Assembly: GCA_002423125.1 (NCBI GenBank)
Contig: DIUW01000042.1
Coordinates: 1-64,000, forward strand
Length of the DNA stretch: 64,000 nucleotides
DNA from: Legionellaceae bacterium UBA6148
GTDB lineage: Bacteria; Pseudomonadota; Gammaproteobacteria; Legionellales; Legionellaceae
Direction of reading: 5' to 3'
This document shows positions 1-8,882 of this stretch, in pieces. The position numbers and the translations under genes are program-made. How positions within the stretch are numbered: the first letter of the stretch is position 1; every line of letters begins with the position of its first letter. The notes beneath the pieces are model-generated. The model was not told the DNA's origin. It made no database searches and saw only the letters and a list, made by a program, of their open reading frames with translations.

Positions 1-80
1 GGTAAAAAGATTTTAAACAGGTTCTCACAGAAGGAACTTATTCTTTTTTCAGCCGTTTCAAAATCTAATTCTTTCTCAAC

Positions 81-124
81 GACTTGGTGCTGACTTGGTG
101 CCGACTTAGTGCCGACTTGGTGCC
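81..124. repeat. Four tandem 11-bp repeats
   Basis: Four head-to-tail copies of GACTTGGTGCC with single-base variants (81-91, 92-102, 103-113, 114-124). They lie at the 3' end of the RecG-like fragment read on the minus strand. Eleven is not a multiple of three, so successive copies are read in different frames and three copies encode an 11-residue peptide unit. One copy carries TTA instead of TTG, which creates the TAA stop that ends the fragment. Confidence 0.9.
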
Positions 125-351
125 GGAGGATTAATTTGTGTTGTAATATCTGAATGAGGATAAAAAGTTACTCGCATCACAGTACCGTACTCTTCCCATA
201 TTGGCTCAGGATAGCCATCCTTTTGGCAAGCCTCTTTAATACGTTTATATCCGCTACCCCATTCCTCTATTAGATCCAATTCACCAAATACACGCGCAAT
301 CACAGGGTTGCGGATCCGACTAACACCCGCTTTGAACTGGTCGATGCTCAT
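106..351 (-). pseudogene. C-terminal fragment of AlbA/RecG-like ATP-binding regulator
   Basis: Encodes about 81 aa that match the end of the HATPase_c_4-type domain found in RecG-like/Schlafen-AlbA_2 proteins: a stretch of the type RNPVIARVFGEL followed by EEWGSGYKRI. The N-terminal AlbA_2 half and most of the ATPase fold are missing. The reading frame ends at a TAA inside the 11-bp repeats; the equivalent codon is CAA in the other copies, and a further TGA follows a few codons later. It lies downstream of, and on the same strand as, a complete relative at 552-2009, so it is probably a decayed paralogue. The family's function, DNA/RNA-binding regulation, is known only in general terms. Confidence 0.75.
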
Positions 352-452
352 GCCAGGCGGGGTTAAATGACAGGTTTGGGTTCTCGCGCAATTGATTTGA
401 TATATTAAATACCCAAAAATTTCTTTGTGTTATGAGCGGAAATAAGTAAAAA

Positions 453-547
453 TCACATAACCATCACATAAAAATCAATTTTAACCCTTTGTTTTTATTG
501 GAATAGTATTTTTCACACACCCTCTCAGTCACATAACCATCACATAA
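453..547. repeat. Two 19-bp direct repeats downstream of the AlbA-like gene
   Basis: The sequence TCACATAACCATCACATAA occurs at 453-471 and again at 529-547, each built from two CACATAA half-units. The second copy starts just beyond the stop codon of the gene at 552-2009. The spacer between the two genes (352-551) shows nothing else. A role in binding or recombination cannot be decided from the sequence. Confidence 0.7.
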
Positions 548-551
548 GATT

Positions 552-2009
552 TCAAGCCCAAAAAGGTATATAGCTCGCGTGCTTTTTTGATTTACTTTCA
601 GGGTCATAAAGTTTAATCAGTCCCTCTTTCATCGCATCAGCGATTATCCTCGAAACAATCGAGTAATTTTTTTCTGATACTTCAAATCGATCTCGAAGAG
701 ATTTATTTGTTGCCAGGTCACCACTCACATGCTTTAAACAGCAATGTTGATAAGCGGCGCGAATTTTATCTTGCTTCCCCATCGACCGAAGTAGTTTATA
801 TCCATAAATAATCACCCTAAGATAATCATCTCCTGCAATAAAATCAGGAGCCGGTAATTGAAAAGACTCAACAGAGCTAATCACTTTATCGATCCCACTA
901 CCCCTTTCTTCACAAAAATCTGCCCGTCTAAAAAATGCGGCTAGCTGCTCATTGCGAGATTTAGGATTATGATCAATAAATCGCAGTGGATTAATCAAGG
1001 GCTTGCCTGGATTTGTTATTTCAATGCGGTTTTGAAAAATCTCAACCATGGGGCCAGTACCCCGCAAATGCAGATCTTGGTGAATCAAGGCATTGGCCAA
1101 TAATTCACGAATTGCAAGATCCGGATACATTTTTTCTTGACGTCTTGTTGCTCTTTCAATCAACTCATTTTGAGGCAGTTGATCAATTATATAATCAATT
1201 ATCTGCTTAAAACCAACTGCATAACCTGGCTCAGATACCCATTCTTTAATGGTATTTAAACGATCATTTTCCTTATACTGGATAACTCGCAAAGATTTTC
1301 TCGACAACTCTCTAAAATCATTTAATTGATTGGCAAGTAGAATTGCACCTAAATTATGAATATCATATTTAGTATCATTTCTCTTTTTAATAAAATTTTC
1401 TGCCACCAATTTTTCTAAAATAGCTGGTTTATTCACCGGTAAATTAATATTCAATAATCGAAAATAACTTGGATAATTCAACAGCTTCAAAACATCATCA
1501 TCAGTGCAATTGCTCAAGGCAATTTCATCTTCGAAATGCATCTGCTGATACTTATGCCATATTTTCCTTTCTTTCTCAGGATAATCCATTAGTTTTTTCT
1601 TATAAGACCCCACTCTAATAAACGCTGTATTTTTAAACGAGATAGGCCGACTATGCGCGGGATCAATTATAAATATTACTACATGCTTACCTTCAACTTC
1701 CAATTCTTCAATTTTGAAATCAACTCTAGGGTTGAGTAGCCTCGCTAGCCAATTTTCTAAATCTTCATTCCCTACTTTCGATACCTTAGCCTGAAACGAT
1801 GTTCCAATAATTGCATGTGTTTGATCTTCAATACCAAACACCAGATAAGCCGCCGCTTGATTATGTAATAGTGCAGCATTTGATAATGCAGATATATATT
1901 CACCTATTTCTTCAGGACTAATATTTGTTTTTTTAAACTCAAGCCATTCAGTTTCAGAGGGTTGGCCAAGTAGGCCATCGAGAATATTTTTAAGATTGGC
2001 GTATTGCAT
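552..2009 (-). CDS. AlbA_2 / HATPase_c_4 domain protein (RecG-like putative regulator)
   Basis: About 485 aa. Residues ~15-145 form a Schlafen AlbA_2 domain (EWLEFKKT near the start, then a GIED-type core and a KKKLMDYPEKE tail). Residues ~290-385 carry the HATPase_c_4-like block (IRELLANALIHQD, then RGSGIDKVI), and a winged-helix-like tail follows. Such proteins are often annotated as ATP-dependent helicase RecG-like but lack helicase motifs; they are thought to act as nucleic-acid-binding regulators. I prefer the ATG at 2009 (GAGAG five bases upstream) over a TTG at 2021. The gene is the first one on the leading side of the proposed oriT, so it would enter the recipient early. Its role here is inferred, not shown. 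Confidence 0.8.
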   Translation of the reverse strand: MQYANLKNILDGLLGQPSETEWLEFKKTNISPEEIGEYISALSNAALLHNQAAAYLVFGIEDQTHAIIGTSFQAKVSKVGNEDLENWLARLLNPRVDFKIEELEVEGKHVVIFIIDPAHSRPISFKNTAFIRVGSYKKKLMDYPEKERKIWHKYQQMHFEDEIALSNCTDDDVLKLLNYPSYFRLLNINLPVNKPAILEKLVAENFIKKRNDTKYDIHNLGAILLANQLNDFRELSRKSLRVIQYKENDRLNTIKEWVSEPGYAVGFKQIIDYIIDQLPQNELIERATRRQEKMYPDLAIRELLANALIHQDLHLRGTGPMVEIFQNRIEITNPGKPLINPLRFIDHNPKSRNEQLAAFFRRADFCEERGSGIDKVISSVESFQLPAPDFIAGDDYLRVIIYGYKLLRSMGKQDKIRAAYQHCCLKHVSGDLATNKSLRDRFEVSEKNYSIVSRIIADAMKEGLIKLYDPESKSKKHASYIPFWA

Positions 2010-2245
2010 TTTGACTCTCAATGATTAATTTACTAGCCTATAGACCACATAAAACTGGGTGTAGTAATACTTGTTTGATTATACCATTAACCTATAAAAA
2101 ACATCACATATACCAACTCATTTAGCATAAAATGACTGCCACAAATGCGCGACAACCCCGCGCTCACCATACGTGACCAAATTCAAATGTTCCCCCCTTA
2201 ATCCAGTAAGACAATCCAAAAAAGCAATAATCCTAAAATATAAAA

Positions 2246-2272
2246 CCCCACACACCACGCAATGTAAATTGC
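2246..2272 (-). other. oriT: Candidate oriT nic region (F-like, MOBF)
   Basis: On the minus strand a small hairpin (GCAAT-TTAC-ATTGC, 2272-2259) is followed directly by GTGGTGTGTGGGG (2258-2246). This copies the F-plasmid layout of an inverted repeat followed by GTGGGGTGT/GGTG, matching 11 of 13 positions. By analogy, cleavage would fall between minus-strand T2250 and G2249. The site lies next to a TraM-like gene and at the traI end of the transfer region. The predicted 5' end would lead out towards position 1, so the tra operon would enter last, as in F. The match to F is from memory of its published nic site. Confidence 0.6.
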
Positions 2273-2364
2273 CTTTTCCATAGACCACAACCCATTGAAT
2301 TAACATAAGTTTTTCTCGAAGATGCTTTTTTCAGGAAAATCCAAATTAAATCTATCTTTTTTAT

Positions 2365-2510
2365 TGGTATACCATAGTATACTTGTAGATATGTTCGTAA
2401 CTACATGATTAATATAATGATATATTATATAGTTATATTATAGTATATTTATGTGTACCATGGTATACCATATATACTATAGTATACCGAAAACATACTA
2501 TGGTATACCT
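2365..2510. promoter_or_regulatory. Cluster of GGTATACC-type palindromes upstream of the TraM-like gene
   Basis: The AT-rich stretch between the oriT-like site and the gene at 2536 contains repeated palindromes: TGGTATACCA at 2365-2374 and 2461-2470, TATACTATAGTATA at 2473-2486, and GGTATACC again at 2502-2509, with partial copies between them. This pattern resembles the protein-binding sites (sbm/sby) that lie between oriT and traM in F. They are probably operators and relaxosome sites for the neighbouring ribbon-helix-helix protein, which would then be autoregulated. Confidence 0.65.
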
Positions 2511-2535
2511 ACCATCCACTACATTAAAGGCCATC

Positions 2536-2988
2536 ATGACAACAATATCAGCTAAGCTAACAAAAACAGAAATCGACTATTTAACAGAAATTGCCCATGA
2601 TAATCACCTTTATAAAGGTAACTCAGACGAGCCATCCATTGGAAAAGCGATGAAGGAATTAGTTAAATGGTGTCGAATGAGCGGTCTTAAAATTGGTGAG
2701 AACAAAGCTTCAAAACGAGATGAGTCTCAACGAATGCTAGAGCAAATTCACGCGACACTACCTCAAATGATGTACCATTTAAGAATGCAGCTTTTGTTAA
2801 ATAGCGATGTAGGATCAGATGAATTATTAGCAACCAGCAAACAAAGTGCTATCAATTTTCTTAATTCAAGTTTCGGTGAATTTCAGGAAGTAAAGTATCA
2901 AACAATCTCACCAGTAGAAGACGATAATGGTCTCAATAAACTGCCGATTGATAGAGATTCATCAAGATGGAAATCAAAAAAAATATAG
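2536..2988 (+). CDS. TraM-like relaxosome / autoregulatory DNA-binding protein
   Basis: 150 aa. A short beta-like start (TTISAKLTKTEIDYL) and the following helices suit a ribbon-helix-helix N terminus. The middle (residues ~65-105) is helical and could form a coiled coil, as in the TraM tetramerisation domain, and the tail is polar. The ATG at 2536 is chosen because AAAGG lies five bases upstream; the earlier ATG at 2500 lies inside an operator palindrome. The gene sits between the oriT-like site and the convergent end of traI, the position expected for a relaxosome accessory protein. No strong sequence match is visible, so the family call rests on context and architecture. Confidence 0.6.
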   Translation: MTTISAKLTKTEIDYLTEIAHDNHLYKGNSDEPSIGKAMKELVKWCRMSGLKIGENKASKRDESQRMLEQIHATLPQMMYHLRMQLLLNSDVGSDELLATSKQSAINFLNSSFGEFQEVKYQTISPVEDDNGLNKLPIDRDSSRWKSKKI

Positions 2989-3019
2989 GAAATGGCGATT
3001 TTATCACCGCTCCATTTCC
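2977..3019 (-). terminator. Intrinsic terminator at the end of the tra operon
   Basis: The inverted repeat GGAAATGG (2988-2995) / CCATTTCC (3012-3019) spans the stop codon of traI. Read on the minus strand it is followed by TATATTTTTTTT, a good U-tract. The hairpin can also stop transcription from the convergent TraM-like gene, although the plus-strand U-tract is weaker. Confidence 0.65.
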
Positions 3020-6000
3020 AATATTTTGTTGTTATCAGTCTGTTGTTTTTGTCTTATATCAGGGATTGTTTTATTTATATAATCCAGTTTTTTATCCGTA
3101 TTTATAGATTGATAATCAATTATTTTTGCAACATGGGCATTGGTTTTTTTATCCATTACAGCGGATTTTAATAATCTGTTTTGCGCATGAATATGATCTT
3201 CATGCCCACTTGTTTTCGTAGATCCATCACATGATAAATTCAGTGAACTTATAGCTGATTTAACATTAATTTCATTTTTCATATAATCCTTTAATCTTGA
3301 TACGCCTTCCTTGACTAATACATCATTGAAGTCCTCTCCTTTGTTTTCTGGACAAATGATAGAAACCGATTTACCCGCGGACATGATTCGAAATGCAGCC
3401 GTTATAACTTTCATGTCACCGAACGTGTTTTCACCATCATTATCCACGCACATAACAACATTATCTGTAAGACGAGATAGATCAATATTATTGAAGTTCT
3501 CTTTCCCTAAAACAGTCATAACGCGTGCGTCTTTTGATGCGCTCAATAAGCTGAATCCCGTTTCAGTACCTTCAGTCAAATAGGTTGTTTTCTGAACCGA
3601 TTCTGTATTGAGATTTACGGGGCATCCATTGATAGCACCATAGGTTTGTTTTTTTATTTTAGATGCATTATCTTTTTCTCCCGTAAGCGGATTTAACCGA
3701 ATCACTTGCACATTATTTAGACTACCGGAGCCATCACGTGTGATGCAAAGAAGCGCTGAAACTTCGGTCTTTTTATTACCATGCCAAGTTGATATTTTTG
3801 GGACAAAACGAATATCTGCTGATTTGAAATTTGTTAATTTTCGATGCTCTTTCAAATATTTCTCCGCCAGCGTTCCTTCAACTGGAATGCTTTGTTCATA
3901 AAGTTTTTTTGCGTATTCTTTTTTGTTAGGGCACGCTGAGGCAACCGATTTATTTTGCAATTTTTGGGATACTTTTGGTAGAGCTCCCATCCCTTCACGA
4001 ATATTTAAAAAGTCTTTTGCATACGCTATCGACTCTTTAAATTCACTAAAACCCATCTCGGCAGCAATCAATTGAAGCGCGTTGCCTTTCTCGCCCGTTT
4101 CAAAGTTAAACCACAACCCGCTTTTCAAATTGATACTCAAGCTTCCCTTTGATCCATAGCGAATGCTGCCACCATGTGACGAGGAAGCCTTGCCTAGCAA
4201 ACGTTCACATAACGACTCCATTTGCGGCAATAACGCCTGATTGATTTCTGCGGCCGTTAAGGTTGGCTCTTTATAGTTACGGGCTGTATGAGATGCTTTT
4301 TCTTTATTAATCAGTCGCTCTTGGGATGTTTTCGATGAAGACGCTTTTGGAGCGTCCTTCATCGCCATTTGATAGGCCGATGTTTTATCGCCTTCGAGTT
4401 TCACCAAACGCTCCACTAACGCCCCTTCATCTTCTGTATATATCGTCACCTGCTCTCTGGGGCGCGTGACGCTAATTTCATGTGATCGATGCGTTGTGGC
4501 TTTCGTGCGTTTAGCAAGCTCTAATGCCAATACAAATTCTGATGTTAATCCTTCTGCCCCAAAAGCGGTTGTCGTATATGAATAGTCCCAATGGGCATCA
4601 ATTTTTTGATTAAGCTTGAGCTCAAGGCTGCCTTCATCATTATGAAGCAAGGCTACCTCTTCAGTCACCGATGCAACGGTATATGCTTTATTCGCCTCAC
4701 GGCCACGAGCAGTGTCGGTTAAGCGCAATCGAATGGTATCCCCTTTGGCAAGCAATGCCTCTTCTCTGCGATAGACCGACATCCGAGATTTTCCGGCAAT
4801 GGCTGCAGGATTAATTGAAAATGTTATACCATCCTCTGATTGGCAATGCAGTCGTTGATTTTCTTTATCAACACGTTCGACCGTAAAGTACTCGCCCTTC
4901 TTTGCCACGGAGTAATTAGCGTCAAATCGCAGTACATCCCCTCTCTCATAATTTGAAATAGAATGGAGCTCTGCGGATGAAAATGAACGTGCGGCGAGTC
5001 TCTCAGCTTTCACCTCATCAAGCCCCAAACGACCTTTTGTTTGCAAGCCTTGACGAATGATCGAATTAATTGCGTTTCTGTCTTCATGAGCGTGAGCAAT
5101 GACCAATGTATTTTTTTGATGTTCAGGAATGCGTGTTAAGTAATCGCTCGCAATGGCATGGTAAATAGGGGCGTAATCCATCTCTTTTGTTCTATCATTC
5201 CGACAATTAATTGTGATAACAGATGACGCTGGATATGGGGGCGTATCAACGACTCGTTCTACATGACGCTCAGGGTTTATGGTTTTGATTGTTGCAAAGG
5301 ACTCCTTTATTTCTTGATTTGATGCATGAATCACCGCCTTTTTTAACGTAGGATTTTTGTTTTGCCTCATGATTTCATTCATGTAAGCCGTTTTTTGAGT
5401 CTCTGTTTTAACGGTTAATTCATGTGGCGTACCGCTTGATGCAGATTGAAGCTGGGTGATATCACCACCAAAAAATCCTCGCGCATTGAGTTCTTTGATT
5501 TTAGTTTGAATGCCTAAATAGTTTTGGTTTCCAATCATCGAGGATTCATCAATAATGAAAAGCGTATTATCAGGGTATACTTTATCTTGAGTTAAAAAGC
5601 GTGCAATAGTGATGGATTCAATACCGCTTGAAATTAATTCATCTTTAGAACTATGCATCGGAGCAAGCCCTACGACCATATGACCTTCCGCTTTTGCAAT
5701 GGCCTGGATCTCTCTCATCATGGTTGTTTTTCCAGTCCCTGCCAAACCTTGTACGGAGGTAAATCGATCACATGTCGTCAAGGCAAGCGTTGCCGCATCT
5801 TTTTGCCCTTGCGTCAGTGATTTTGGCAGGCTCAACAATCTCGCAGATGTGCTAATCGGCTCAACTTTCCCCTGCCCTTCTAAATTATTTTTAATAATGC
5901 CATTTTCAATGGCAAGCGACTCTTTTGAAATCCAAAACGTTTTGGCATGAATTAAATCCCCAAGTGCCGCCTTACTCTCAATGGCATGCTCAATATCAGC

Positions 6001-8811
6001 CAAATTCACTTCCCCCATGGCAAATATCATCGCCTCTCGCAATAAAATCTTATGTGGAAATGCGGCTTCGCGACTTGCAAGCTTCGCGGTCGCATAGGCT
6101 ACTGCGGTTGTTGCGATGGTTTTGGGGCATGTTTCTTTTTGGTCTTTTGATAGCGCCTTACTTAAGTACTCTAAATCTTTGCAGATAACTGAGTCGGCAT
6201 ATTGGCTATCGCGATACACAAGCGAAGGTGCGCCTGTCGCCACATCGCGAATCGTAAAGCTTAACTTCTCTTGATTCAGTTGAGTTGTTGCGCGTTCTTT
6301 ATCATTCGTAAATAAATGGATTTGTTGCGCAAATTCAGAAAGTTCGCCCAAGACGTTTTTATTGATTTGATAGCCTTCAAGTGCTGTCATCACCGTTAAT
6401 GCATTCTTTGTAAGTTGATTTGGTTTTCGCACATAGTTATGCGAAATGGATAGGTCGTGCAGCTCTTCATTTGAAAAATATAATTGTTTTTTATTGTGAG
6501 TGAGCATGACACCTTCATTACGAATTTCTTGAACCGAAAAATTTTCTCCCCGCTCAATTTTATAGCCCTGACCCAAATAGATGCTCTTTTCGGTAACGAG
6601 TGCATCCCCAATGGATAATTCGATGGCTTTGTTCTTTGTTACCATAAATGTCTCATTGTCAGACAAGGATAACCATTTTTCTCGACCATCCTTATCCGCT
6701 AGACTAATCAGCTCACCCTCTTTACCGGTGATACGATAATGGTGTTGTTCACGTGTAAACGCATTAAAGGTTACTTGATCTCCTTTTTCGAAAAACTTAG
6801 GATTTTGTTTTTGTACATCGCTCAACAGCTGCGTTGACAGTACGTTCACTTCCTTGCTCTGCAAGGAGATTTCGCCCTTTGCTTTCAATCCTGCACGAAT
6901 AAGGGTGGTTAATGCTTCAACGTTTTTGTTGGTGAGTGCAACCACCTGAGTTGAAAGGTGCGAATCAGCGTCCAAGTTCACAAACGCAATCGCTAACGCT
7001 TGATTGATATTTTTGCTTTCCGTCAGCAGAAAATCGACTTTCTTTTCCTCTGTTGTTGCTTGCAACGATTTAAAACCAGCGTCTTTTAATGCTTTGATAG
7101 GACTGCCTGCCGAAAACCCCTCCGTCGAGCGCGTATTATTTAAAAGAATGAGCTTGCTTTGGCTTTGTGCCGTCAAGCTTTCCAAGGACATTAAGTCCTT
7201 ATAAGAGAGTTTTTGGGCATCATGAACAATCACCACATCTTGTTTTTTACTGGATGAATGCAGGCCTTCTTCATAACTTGCAGTAAAACCCGCGACAGTT
7301 TGTACCAGCTCTCCCTTAAAGAGGTTCGTGACCCATTTCCAAACATTAGAGGAATCTCGTGAAATCGAATCGTTTAAGCGATTGCGTTGCAGTCGTCCAA
7401 CATGCAACACATACGCGCCAAAGCCATTGGCCTCTGTAGTATGCACAAGCTCCTCAATTAAGGCTTTTTCATGGGTGAATCCTCGAACATCGATGAGTTG
7501 TACGCGATCATTCGCCCGCAACATTTCTGAGCCAATCCCAGACTGCCCTGTTTCTCGGCTCATGCCTGTACCCAATGCACCTTTGAACTGCTTAATGAAA
7601 CTCTTTTCCTGATTGATTAGCGCCTTGGTCGTGTAATACGTTGATTGAACCCCTTCCAATCGCTTGTCGGTAAAGCGTGTCGTTATTTCTTTTTCTAGTT
7701 CTTCATGATGAATCGTTCCTCGGGCAAACGTAAATGCCATACGCACCAAATCGCCATGTTTGATTTGCGTGCTAAAATTTGAGAGTTGCTCGAGTGCATC
7801 GCTAATCGCATCCTTGGCCGTCTCACTCACCTTTACTTCTTCGCGCGTACTAATGCACCCTTTTTCACGTTGTTTCGAGTCCTCAATAAGGGCTTTAAAA
7901 TCAACACCAAATTGAGTGGCCTCGTCTTTCCAATACAAAAGAAGCGACTCATTGTCTATGGCTTCTTTTGAACGACGGGTATCAAGGTTGGCTTTTTCGG
8001 CCGCCTTAGCACTTGAAAACCCTTTTTCAAAAAGACTATTTTTAATTTGATTGCGTCGTTTAGAGGTCCGTTTAATATAAGCATCGGGGATCCCTTTGAT
8101 TTCAAAGTTGCCGTATTGGTCTTTGACCTCAATGTCATACCCTACATCACAAGTACCTTTTGCAATCGATGAATTATAAATCAAACCCAAATAATGCTGA
8201 TTTTGATAAATGATTTCACGAAAGCCATTTTCAGGATGTGATTTATCTTCACGTGCTTTTGAAGACAGAGAACGCCATTCACCATCAGAACGTTGTGTCA
8301 TATTCATGATAAGACAATGATCATGAAGAGCGGCATCAAATTCGCGTGAGGTCGTATGTTGAAAAAGAGACATTACTAAATTGCCGGTTTTCTCAAATCC
8401 AGTTTCGCGATTAATGGTAATGCGCGCTTCAGCAGCCAATTTCTCAACCGCCTTCATGACCTCACGCACACCTGCATTATGTACATCAATAAGACGTTCA
8501 TCCCCGCCAACAAGCGCCAAATTTGAAAATGATTTAGGTGCCGAGAGCGTTAAATCAGTGGCTGGCCGATGCTGTATTTCACCATTCTTATCAACAATAC
8601 CAAGTTGTTGCCCAGAGGGGAGCTTGCCTTGGAGTAATTGTAAAAATACCTCAGGAGAAACATTGCCGGATAAGCCTAATAACTCCGCCCCTTTTCCATA
8701 CCATTGCCCCGGCGATTCTTCTGAACCACCATCCGATAAATAGTAATTAACAGTGCTGGTATAGTATTTAGCAGCATCGGCTGCGCTCGTAATAGGCTGA
8801 ATGGATAACAT
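3004..8811 (-). CDS. traI: TraI conjugative relaxase-helicase with C-terminal TOPRIM primase-like extension
   Basis: 1935 aa. The N terminus is a MOBF/TrwC relaxase: tyrosine pairs Y16-Y17 and Y23-Y24 and the metal-binding histidine motif near residues 150-165 (LHDHCLIMN). A degenerate RecD-like helicase unit (~430-700) is followed by an active one with Walker A GLAGTGKTTM at ~1022 and Walker B IIDESSM at ~1083. After ~1520 comes a region typical of plasmid primases (GLWFNFETGEKGNALQLI) and a TOPRIM domain (~1735-1830: YLTEGTETGFSLL, VDNDGEN, EDFNDVL). TraI nicks oriT, stays covalently attached to the strand and unwinds it. The primase-like tail is absent from F TraI. It is the last gene of the operon; AAGGA stands five bases before the ATG. 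Confidence 0.95.
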   Translation of the reverse strand: MLSIQPITSAADAAKYYTSTVNYYLSDGGSEESPGQWYGKGAELLGLSGNVSPEVFLQLLQGKLPSGQQLGIVDKNGEIQHRPATDLTLSAPKSFSNLALVGGDERLIDVHNAGVREVMKAVEKLAAEARITINRETGFEKTGNLVMSLFQHTTSREFDAALHDHCLIMNMTQRSDGEWRSLSSKAREDKSHPENGFREIIYQNQHYLGLIYNSSIAKGTCDVGYDIEVKDQYGNFEIKGIPDAYIKRTSKRRNQIKNSLFEKGFSSAKAAEKANLDTRRSKEAIDNESLLLYWKDEATQFGVDFKALIEDSKQREKGCISTREEVKVSETAKDAISDALEQLSNFSTQIKHGDLVRMAFTFARGTIHHEELEKEITTRFTDKRLEGVQSTYYTTKALINQEKSFIKQFKGALGTGMSRETGQSGIGSEMLRANDRVQLIDVRGFTHEKALIEELVHTTEANGFGAYVLHVGRLQRNRLNDSISRDSSNVWKWVTNLFKGELVQTVAGFTASYEEGLHSSSKKQDVVIVHDAQKLSYKDLMSLESLTAQSQSKLILLNNTRSTEGFSAGSPIKALKDAGFKSLQATTEEKKVDFLLTESKNINQALAIAFVNLDADSHLSTQVVALTNKNVEALTTLIRAGLKAKGEISLQSKEVNVLSTQLLSDVQKQNPKFFEKGDQVTFNAFTREQHHYRITGKEGELISLADKDGREKWLSLSDNETFMVTKNKAIELSIGDALVTEKSIYLGQGYKIERGENFSVQEIRNEGVMLTHNKKQLYFSNEELHDLSISHNYVRKPNQLTKNALTVMTALEGYQINKNVLGELSEFAQQIHLFTNDKERATTQLNQEKLSFTIRDVATGAPSLVYRDSQYADSVICKDLEYLSKALSKDQKETCPKTIATTAVAYATAKLASREAAFPHKILLREAMIFAMGEVNLADIEHAIESKAALGDLIHAKTFWISKESLAIENGIIKNNLEGQGKVEPISTSARLLSLPKSLTQGQKDAATLALTTCDRFTSVQGLAGTGKTTMMREIQAIAKAEGHMVVGLAPMHSSKDELISSGIESITIARFLTQDKVYPDNTLFIIDESSMIGNQNYLGIQTKIKELNARGFFGGDITQLQSASSGTPHELTVKTETQKTAYMNEIMRQNKNPTLKKAVIHASNQEIKESFATIKTINPERHVERVVDTPPYPASSVITINCRNDRTKEMDYAPIYHAIASDYLTRIPEHQKNTLVIAHAHEDRNAINSIIRQGLQTKGRLGLDEVKAERLAARSFSSAELHSISNYERGDVLRFDANYSVAKKGEYFTVERVDKENQRLHCQSEDGITFSINPAAIAGKSRMSVYRREEALLAKGDTIRLRLTDTARGREANKAYTVASVTEEVALLHNDEGSLELKLNQKIDAHWDYSYTTTAFGAEGLTSEFVLALELAKRTKATTHRSHEISVTRPREQVTIYTEDEGALVERLVKLEGDKTSAYQMAMKDAPKASSSKTSQERLINKEKASHTARNYKEPTLTAAEINQALLPQMESLCERLLGKASSSHGGSIRYGSKGSLSINLKSGLWFNFETGEKGNALQLIAAEMGFSEFKESIAYAKDFLNIREGMGALPKVSQKLQNKSVASACPNKKEYAKKLYEQSIPVEGTLAEKYLKEHRKLTNFKSADIRFVPKISTWHGNKKTEVSALLCITRDGSGSLNNVQVIRLNPLTGEKDNASKIKKQTYGAINGCPVNLNTESVQKTTYLTEGTETGFSLLSASKDARVMTVLGKENFNNIDLSRLTDNVVMCVDNDGENTFGDMKVITAAFRIMSAGKSVSIICPENKGEDFNDVLVKEGVSRLKDYMKNEINVKSAISSLNLSCDGSTKTSGHEDHIHAQNRLLKSAVMDKKTNAHVAKIIDYQSINTDKKLDYINKTIPDIRQKQQTDNNKILEMER

Positions 8812-8882
8812 GGTTGTCCTTGATTCAAGATAATGGATGGGTGATTTCTAATGCGTGGCCACAGGCACAAGGCAACCGTTCA

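Noticed and set aside
81..124. CRISPR-like repeats
   Set aside because: Repeats are 11 bp with no spacers; no cas genes in the window.
2118..2306. 62-codon minus-strand ORF between the AlbA-like gene and the palindromes
   Set aside because: It spans the nic-like site, has no clear ribosome-binding site and no recognisable sequence.
8381..8743. Plus-strand ORF of 120 codons opposite traI
   Set aside because: Shadow of the traI coding strand; no start context and no independent features.
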